Of a DNA stretch of 6,299 bases, positions 1 to 3,984 are shown one piece after another (position 1 is the first letter of the stretch; the number at the start of each line of letters is the position of its first letter). The notes under the pieces were generated by a model. The model was not told where the DNA came from and did not search any database. It was given only the letters and a program-made list of their open reading frames with translations. This stretch comes from Candidatus Zixiibacteriota bacterium (GTDB lineage Bacteria > Zixibacteria > MSB-5A5 > GN15 > JACZUZ01), in assembly GCA_022563625.1 (NCBI GenBank), contig JADFNA010000108.1:1-6299 (forward strand). Direction: 5' to 3'. The translations under genes and the position numbers were made by a program.

Positions 1-1989
1 TTGGGTTCTTGTTTGTTCTACGGGCCTGATGTCTGACACAGCGCCGGGGTCGAACGGATCAAATCCAAGAGTGACCGTATTTAGGGTCATGAATTGACCC
101 GGAACAGGAGCGCTGAGTGTCGCAGGCAAGATCGGCGCCAGGGAAGTATCACCGGATATCGCCAGGTCTCGAAGGGCCGGCCAAACTGAGTTGACGTCTG
201 CCGGTAAGTAGCTGTTCCCGACACCGATAGCTGGCCCGTAAAGTGACACCATCTGAGGTCGTCCGTCAAGGTCATAATTGAACGAAAATCCGTCTCGCGC
301 TCCCAGGGCGCGAGCATCAAAAATCGTCGAGCCTAACACCGGTATCAGCGCCGGATTGGCGTCTTCGGTTGCAAATGAACCGGCCAAGACATCGAGAAAG
401 AAATGTGCCGTCGAAGGAGCTCCATACGCCTGATTAAACGTGGCGCGCAGTGTGTGTTTCTTTCTTGGGTGAAATATGATCGCGGCGCGGGGAGAGAAAA
501 CCGGACTCTCCAGCAAATTGTGGTCATCGGCCCGTCCGGCGGCCAACAGTTTCCAGCGCCTTGAAAATACATACTCGGCCAGTGCGTACACGCCATGCTC
601 GTTTATGGCATCATCAAGTTCATTTCTCCCGTTAATCGTACCCCCCGTATTCGGCCGCGTCAGGAGCGCGTCGTATCCATAAGTGAAACGCAATTTCTCA
701 CTTGGAGAATAACTATGTTGCAATTGGCCAACGTAGAGCCGGGATTTGTCGATGATTTTAGCGCCACTGCGTCTGAAGTATGTCTTGCCTGCGTCACTGC
801 CGTTCACGAATACTTGCGCGAACAAACTCTTGTGCGTAATGCGAGCCTGCCCGTATCCGTAACGCCAGTCGATCCCTTGCGCCGCTCCGATATCGGTGAG
901 TTCAATGTTGCTCGCCTGGGTAAGACCACCATTGACTACCAGCATAGCATCATCGGAAACTGCATAGTCAAAGCGCAAATCGAGGCTGCTTTTTTCAATC
1001 CGAAAGTCACGCCGATTGTTTATCGGTGTCTTGTCTGGAATATCTCCATCTGGGGTTTGTCGAAAGAGAGTTACAACCGATGGCTCTGCCGGATCAAAGG
1101 ATTCCCAATCATGTGCCTGATAGTAGTTGGCGGAAATTTTGTAACCAAACTTGCCCTTGATGTTTTGTGAATAGCGCAAAGAGGCTTTCCGTAGACTTCG
1201 CTCACCAGTCGCGAGACTAACTACACCCCCGCTGAAGCTGAATGGAGATTTCGTGATGATGTGAAGCACGCCATTTGCGCTGTTTGGACCATACAGAGCC
1301 GACCCCGGACCGCTGGCTATTTCGATACGTTCGATATCCTCGTTGATTGTAGGTATGAACTGATACACGTTCACGCGGAGTGATGGCACACGCGCTATTC
1401 TATAATCCACTAGTGTCAGAAGCGTGGTTGAAAAAATGTTGTTGAATCCGCGCGCCACTACATTCGAAGAATTCAGACCGGTGGCAGCCACATCTACCGC
1501 CGGAATTGTGGTCAGATGATCCGCGACAGAAAACGTGGTCCGCGAGTGAATATCGCGCCCCTCGAGTACTGTCACTGCGGTTGGCGCCTCTTGTACTTTT
1601 TCGGGACGACGCGAGGCTGTGACTGTTATCCCAGAAAGACTGACTGTCACAGGAGTGAGCCTGAGTGTCAGTGAACTATCGAAATTGATAGCGTCACTTT
1701 TAATTAGCGTATCGCTGAAGCCGGTGTATGATACTTTGAGGGTAAATGCGCCTGCGGCCGTATCAGTGAAGTAAAAGCGCCCTTGCTCATCAGTTGCAAC
1801 ACTGACTGGCTCAAGCGATTGTTCCTCCGGCGTCAACAATACTGTTGCCCGGATCAACGGGGACCCGGTAGTTGCATCGGTAACAGTTCCGCTTAGGATG
1901 CGCTGGGGCGACAACAAGCCAAATGAAACTGACGGCGTCTCCATAATAACCAGCAATGCGAAACAGGTAAGGAGGTGAAGTCGGCTCAT
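1..1989 (-). CDS. TonB-dependent outer-membrane receptor (3' end beyond window)
   Basis: Reading from ATG at 1989, the frame stays open for 663 codons to the left edge. It starts with a likely signal peptide (residues 1-24, hydrophobic LHLLTCFALLVIM, possible cut after VSFG). Next is a carboxypeptidase-regulatory-like beta-sandwich at about 31-113 (SGTVTDATTGSPLIRATV, then DEQGRFYFTDTAAGAFTLKV). A TonB-box-like strand and plug follow at about 119-250, with the plug hallmarks VVARGFNN and IEIASGPGSALYGPNSANG, then VLHIITKSP. The rest alternates like a beta-barrel and contains HTLRATFNQAYGAPS, a typical receptor segment. The family imports large or scarce ligands through the outer membrane using TonB-ExbBD energy; the ligand cannot be told here. 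GAGAG at 1995-1999, five bases before ATG, is the likely ribosome site. A promoter-like repeat lies at 2040-2104. Members are often 800-1000 residues, so part of the barrel is missing. No frameshift seen. Confidence 0.95.
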   Translation of the reverse strand, partial: MSRLHLLTCFALLVIMETPSVSFGLLSPQRILSGTVTDATTGSPLIRATVLLTPEEQSLEPVSVATDEQGRFYFTDTAAGAFTLKVSYTGFSDTLIKSDAINFDSSLTLRLTPVTVSLSGITVTASRRPEKVQEAPTAVTVLEGRDIHSRTTFSVADHLTTIPAVDVAATGLNSSNVVARGFNNIFSTTLLTLVDYRIARVPSLRVNVYQFIPTINEDIERIEIASGPGSALYGPNSANGVLHIITKSPFSFSGGVVSLATGERSLRKASLRYSQNIKGKFGYKISANYYQAHDWESFDPAEPSVVTLFRQTPDGDIPDKTPINNRRDFRIEKSSLDLRFDYAVSDDAMLVVNGGLTQASNIELTDIGAAQGIDWRYGYGQARITHKSLFAQVFVNGSDAGKTYFRRSGAKIIDKSRLYVGQLQHSYSPSEKLRFTYGYDALLTRPNTGGTINGRNELDDAINEHGVYALAEYVFSRRWKLLAAGRADDHNLLESPVFSPRAAIIFHPRKKHTLRATFNQAYGAPSTAHFFLDVLAGSFATEDANPALIPVLGSTIFDARALGARDGFSFNYDLDGRPQMVSLYGPAIGVGNSYLPADVNSVWPALRDLAISGDTSLAPILPATLSAPVPGQFMTLNTVTLGFDPFDPGAVSDIRPVEQTRTQ

Positions 1990-2339
1990 GACAGCTCTCA
2001 CTTTCTATTTGTTTCCTGCGGGCAGTTAGCGTATTCTGACCCCAATTGTTGCACCGCCACTAAGTTAGCCCCGCCATCGCTACAGTCAAGCGATTTGTCG
2101 GTTCATATGCCTCTGGAGCCGGCGGTCTGATTGATGTCGGGAACCTCTCACTTGACCTTTCGGTTCCCAATAACCAGCATCCAAGCCTCGCTTGGCTATC
2201 ATGGGCCACTAGAAGAGATGATCGAAAGGGTCGAAAATGAGATTATTTGGGCCGCACCGAGCAACACAGGGGGAGTATTCTGCAATCCACAAAGGCGCTT
2301 GGACTTAGCTGCAAAGGTTTGAAGGACAAAATCAGCTTC
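1990..2339. other. Intergenic region between the receptor and the kinase relic
   Basis: No convincing gene is seen. The left part is the leader and promoter-like repeat of the receptor. Further right are two small inverted repeats: GGGAACC at 2139-2145 with GGTTCCC at 2162-2168 (16-base loop), and CCAAGC at 2181-2186 with GCTTGG at 2190-2195 (3-base loop). On the minus strand these lie just downstream of the kinase relic, so they could be remains of its transcription end, but neither has a clear T-run. A 63-codon plus-strand frame (2131-2322) starts with TTG and resembles nothing I know. Confidence 0.6.
2040..2104 (-). promoter_or_regulatory. Promoter-like repeat, copy C, upstream of the receptor
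   Basis: On the minus strand this reads GAACCGACAAATCGCTTGAC and so on, with TTGACT at 2089-2084, a 16-base spacer and TAACTT at 2067-2062. It resembles a sigma-70 promoter whose transcript would begin about 65 bases before the receptor ATG at 1989. It matches the copy at 3783-3850 at 29 of the first 32 positions. Similarity continues past the -10-like box, where both end in a GGTnnAAC-rich block and a run of G. The conserved part is longer than a bare promoter, so it may also hold a regulator site. Promoter function is inferred from sequence only. Confidence 0.65.
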
Positions 2340-2651
2340 CTAGCGGGACGCCGAATCACTTTTGATCAATTGTTGGAATTTGGGATAATCATGAAACGGC
2401 TTCCAGAGAGGATCCTGCGCCAAGTATGGCGCCGAAACGAATCCCGGTATGGACATCATAAATTCCAACTGCTACATTGCAGCCTCATGCTCTCCGAAAA
2501 TAACCAGGACTTCGGTAAGGTTCAGAACCAGGAACAGAGCGTCGAATGCCTCTTTCGGCGTTGGCAGGAGTTCAACAGCACGCCTCGCCTCAGTGATAGT
2601 GCGTTCTTTTTGACTCAGAGTCTGGGAAGCAGGGCAATTAGAAGGAGTCGT
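2340..2651 (-). pseudogene. Relic of the C-terminal TPR end of a Ser/Thr kinase/TPR protein
   Basis: The minus-strand frame ending at TAG 2340-2342 reads QKERTITEARRAVELLPTPK, then EAFDALFLVLNLTEVLVIFG, then EHEAAM, an in-frame TAG (2472-2474), then QLEFMMSIPGFVSAPYLAQD and PLWKPFHDYPKFQQLI. From memory of the family, this is the conserved C-terminal signature of bacterial kinase/TolB-like/TPR fusions: a TPR with RAVELLP, then GE-EAAL-QLE-LLSIP and a DPLWDPLR-HPRFQ-like end. The TAG sits where the family usually has Asp in AALDQLE. Upstream the frame meets TGA at 2652-2654 and homology fades. The kinase, membrane and TolB-like parts are absent, and an unrelated gene starts at 2748 on the other strand. 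It is best read as the 3' stump of a second kinase, cut off by rearrangement and decaying. The intact kinase in this window runs off the right edge just before the equivalent segment, so the two cannot be aligned here. Confidence 0.8.
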
Positions 2652-2936
2652 TCAATCTGTTATCGGTGAAATAGAAACCGCAAACTCGATTGGAATATTC
2701 TTCTGAATCCATCAGATCAAAGCTCTTACGGACTGGCAGGTATCAATATGAAATTTGGACCCCGAGAAATTGTTCTCATCGTCATTATCACAGTCTCATT
2801 TGCCTGGATGATGTCTCTTGATCCCATCGCACAAAGCCAGGTTTATCATAATTTTGCGGATCAACGATCAATTCTGGGCATACCGAACTTTCTTGATGTG
2901 GCCTCCAACTTACCCTTTTTCATCTTTGGTATCCTA

Positions 2937-2954
2937 GAAGCCATTTCATAACCT
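2937..2954 (+). repeat. Left terminal inverted repeat of the insertion element
   Basis: GAAGCCATTTCATAACCT, the exact reverse complement of 3059-3076. The preceding CTA (2934-2936) and the C at 2933 also pair with the right side, through the target duplication and by chance. In the host frame it reads Glu-Ala-Ile-Ser-stop. Confidence 0.9.
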
Positions 2955-3075
2955 GTTTCCGGCCAAAGAACCACTCGTTTCCCTTAAGTTGATCGTGGGA
3001 TCCCCCTCTGAAAGGACAAATAATTCTGCCATTTTTGACGCTTCGATTTCGTGGTCAGAGGTTATGAAATGGCTT
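2938..3075. mobile_element. MITE-like non-autonomous insertion element inside the ceramidase-like gene
   Basis: The element is about 138 bp, or 140 bp if only TA was duplicated. Its ends are perfect inverted repeats of 18 bases, GAAGCCATTTCATAACCT at 2937-2954 and its reverse complement at 3059-3076. It is flanked by direct CTAG copies at 2934-2937 and 3076-3079. It has no room for a transposase and no coding frame of its own, so it would need one supplied in trans. The host gene reads cleanly as ATC CTA GGG CTG when the insert and one CTAG are removed, which shows that it was inserted. CTAG duplication fits IS5-type elements (YTAR target). A TA duplication within CTAG would fit IS630/Tc1-mariner relatives. 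The family cannot be settled without finding the parent element. The left end brings in the TAA that stops the host protein. Confidence 0.85.
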
Positions 3076-3076
3076 C
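3059..3076 (-). repeat. Right terminal inverted repeat of the insertion element
   Basis: On the plus strand AGGTTATGAAATGGCTTC, the exact reverse complement of 2937-2954. It carries an ATG at 3064 that is in frame with the downstream half of the ceramidase-like gene, so it could give a 190-residue partial product. The only Shine-Dalgarno-like bases (AGAGG, 3057-3061) end two bases before that ATG, which is too close for efficient use. Confidence 0.9.
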
Positions 3077-3668
3077 TAGGGCTGGTGTTCTCGCTCAAGA
3101 ACAAGCAGACTGTGGCGCCATGGTCGTGGGTCATCTTCTTTTTCGGTGTATCGTTGGTCTGTTTTGGTTCGGGATATTATCACTGGAATCCAAATAACGA
3201 CACGCTGATCTGGGATCGACTACCGATGACTATCGGGTTCATGGGACTTTTTATTGGTATTTTGAGTGAGTATGTTAGCCCTAAGATCGAGCGCCGGCTG
3301 CTGATTCCCGCCGTTGTCCTCGGCTTCTCAAGTGTGGTTGTCTGGGCCTACACCGATGATTTGCGGTTTTATTTCTGGATACAGTTGGTATCGCTCTTGA
3401 CAATTCCGCTGGCATTGATCCTCTTCAAGGGCGCCTACACCCTTCAGCGCTTTCTCGTATACGCGCTGGTCTTTTACATATTGGCGAAACTGGCCGAGCT
3501 CTACGACAAAGACATCTTCGACCTCGACAGCGGAATAATCAGCGGGCATTCACTCAAACGCATCTTGGCCGCCCTAGCCGCACTCTCTTTGTATCTAATG
3601 CTCAAGAGACGCCAGATATTCAATCGGGCAATGTAAGTGGTATATGTCGAAACCCATCTGGTGCGCGC

Positions 3669-3686
3669 CCCACAGCTTGCTGTGGG
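3669..3686 (+). terminator. Hairpin after the ceramidase-like gene (terminator or dispersed palindrome)
   Basis: CCCACAGCTTGCTGTGGG is a perfect 18-base palindrome, able to form an 8-bp GC-rich stem about 33 bases after the stop codon. The following bases (TTGTGTGTGGG) are only partly T-rich, so it is a weak intrinsic-terminator candidate. It could equally be a copy of a REP-like dispersed palindrome. Position and stem strength are seen; function is inferred. Confidence 0.5.
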
Positions 3687-3705
3687 TTGTGTGTGGGTCT
3701 GGCCA

Positions 3706-3719
3706 AAAAGCATGCTTTT
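3706..3719. repeat. Perfect 14-base palindrome AAAAGCATGCTTTT
   Basis: This self-complementary site ends right at the first promoter-like repeat and lies four bases upstream of its TTGACT box. It could be an operator for a dimeric regulator or part of a bidirectional transcription stop with the GC-rich hairpin before it. Nothing else identifies its role. Confidence 0.4.
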
Positions 3720-3773
3720 CGCTTGACTGTATCGATGACAAGACTAAATTAACAAGTGGTGCAAACAATGGGG
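3720..3773 (+). promoter_or_regulatory. Promoter-like repeat, copy A, upstream of the kinase
   Basis: Contains CGCTTGACTGTATCGATG, then TAAATT after a 16-base spacer from TTGACT (3723-3728 to 3745-3750), then AACAAGTGGTGCAAACAATG and a G-run. It is aligned with copy B exactly 75 bases downstream and, inverted, with copy C before the receptor. The spacing and boxes fit a sigma-70-type promoter. Conservation about 25 bases past the -10-like box suggests an extra bound site. Confidence 0.6.
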
Positions 3774-3782
3774 GCTGGTCAC

Positions 3783-3850
3783 GAACCAACAAATCGCTTG
3801 ACTATATCGATGGCAACACTAACTTTACAAGTGGTAAAACTAATGGGGGG
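3783..3850 (+). promoter_or_regulatory. Promoter-like repeat, copy B, upstream of the kinase
   Basis: Contains GAACCAACAAATCGCTTGAC, with TTGACT at 3798-3803, a 16-base spacer and TAACTT at 3820-3825, then TACAAGTGGTAAAACTAATG and a G-run. Transcription would begin about 150 bases before the kinase start codon. The upstream half is nearly identical to copy C, including GAACC and ACAAATCGC, which copy A lacks. B and C may therefore be the fuller form of the element. Confidence 0.65.
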
Positions 3851-3970
3851 GCTTGTCAAGTATGTCAATGCGGCGTTTACTTTATATCCACAACAAATTG
3901 TCCTATTCTCTATCCTGACAACAGGAGTGATCCAAGGCTGAGTTTCAGTTTCTGAAATAATCATAAAGAA

Positions 3971-3984
3971 TAAGGTATCTGTTG
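3971..3984 (+). promoter_or_regulatory. Ribosome site fixing a TTG start for the kinase
   Basis: TAAGG at 3971-3975 lies six bases before TTG 3982-3984. The next in-frame ATG (4024) is preceded by GC-rich sequence with no Shine-Dalgarno match. The frame closes upstream at TAA 3964-3966, so TTG is the best-supported start. Confidence 0.6.

Larger units (their letters stand above)
2748..3636 (+). pseudogene. Alkaline-ceramidase-like membrane protein, split by a small insertion element
   Basis: ATG 2748 (AGG seven bases upstream) opens a frame that ends early at TAA 2949-2951. The rest of the protein resumes in another frame and stops at 3634-3636. Removing 142 bases (one CTAG copy plus the element) joins the halves into 248 codons. 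The rebuilt protein has seven to eight hydrophobic segments and the marks of the alkaline ceramidase/CREST family: YHNFADQRSILGIPNFLDVA (33-52) and SNLPF, GSGYYHWNPNNDTLIWDRLP (93-112), DDLRFY (156-161) and SGHSLKRILAA (218-228). By analogy with ACER3, Ser94, His98, Asp109 and His220 match the catalytic-site residues. The second His of the HxxxH pair is Arg224 (CGC, one step from CAC). Family members hydrolyse amide bonds in sphingolipid-like substrates, but bacterial members are mostly uncharacterised. With a stop in the second membrane helix and a missing ligand, it is probably inactive. The intact ancestor is fairly certain; its substrate is unknown. Confidence 0.85.
3637..3981. other. Regulatory intergenic region upstream of the kinase
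   Basis: No gene is supported here. It holds in order a strong hairpin, a short A/T-flanked palindrome, two tandem promoter-like repeats and an A/T-rich leader with the kinase ribosome site. At 3852-3880 a more degenerate stretch (GCTTGTCAAG, ATGTCAATGCGGC, TTTACTTTAT) resembles the repeats and may be a third, decayed copy about 55 bases after the second. Open frames crossing the region come from the repeats and resemble no protein family I know. Confidence 0.65.

Noticed and set aside
595..1170. 191-codon plus-strand frame
   Set aside because: It is antisense to the plug-to-barrel part of the receptor, which reads as a continuous TonB-dependent receptor on the minus strand.
2131..2322. 63-codon plus-strand frame
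   Set aside because: TTG start, no clear ribosome site, no recognisable domain; it sits in the gene-poor stretch downstream of the relic.
2247..2669. 140-codon plus-strand frame as a new gene
   Set aside because: It lies opposite the kinase relic, whose minus-strand translation carries recognisable family motifs; the plus-strand protein has low-complexity Arg/Ser composition and resembles nothing.
2655..2747. Further upstream part of the kinase relic on the minus strand (HIDTCQSVRALI, stop, WIQKNIPI)
   Set aside because: Faint likeness to the helix before the last TPRs, but the spacing to the recognised part is about nine codons too long and stops intervene, so I did not extend the relic.
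2933..3080. Invertible (phase-variation) segment flanked by inverted repeats
   Set aside because: Inversion would leave the 142-base length and the frame break unchanged, whereas removal with one CTAG copy restores the gene exactly, so insertion explains it better.
3720..3850. CRISPR-like array or coding tandem repeat
   Set aside because: Only two copies 75 bases apart, imperfectly matched and with promoter-like spacing; a third copy is elsewhere and inverted, so there is no array.
3644..3955. 103-codon plus-strand frame spanning the repeats
   Set aside because: Its sequence is made by the tandem DNA repeats (SLDYIDGNTNFTSGKTN-type echoes) and hairpins, with no ribosome site or family likeness.
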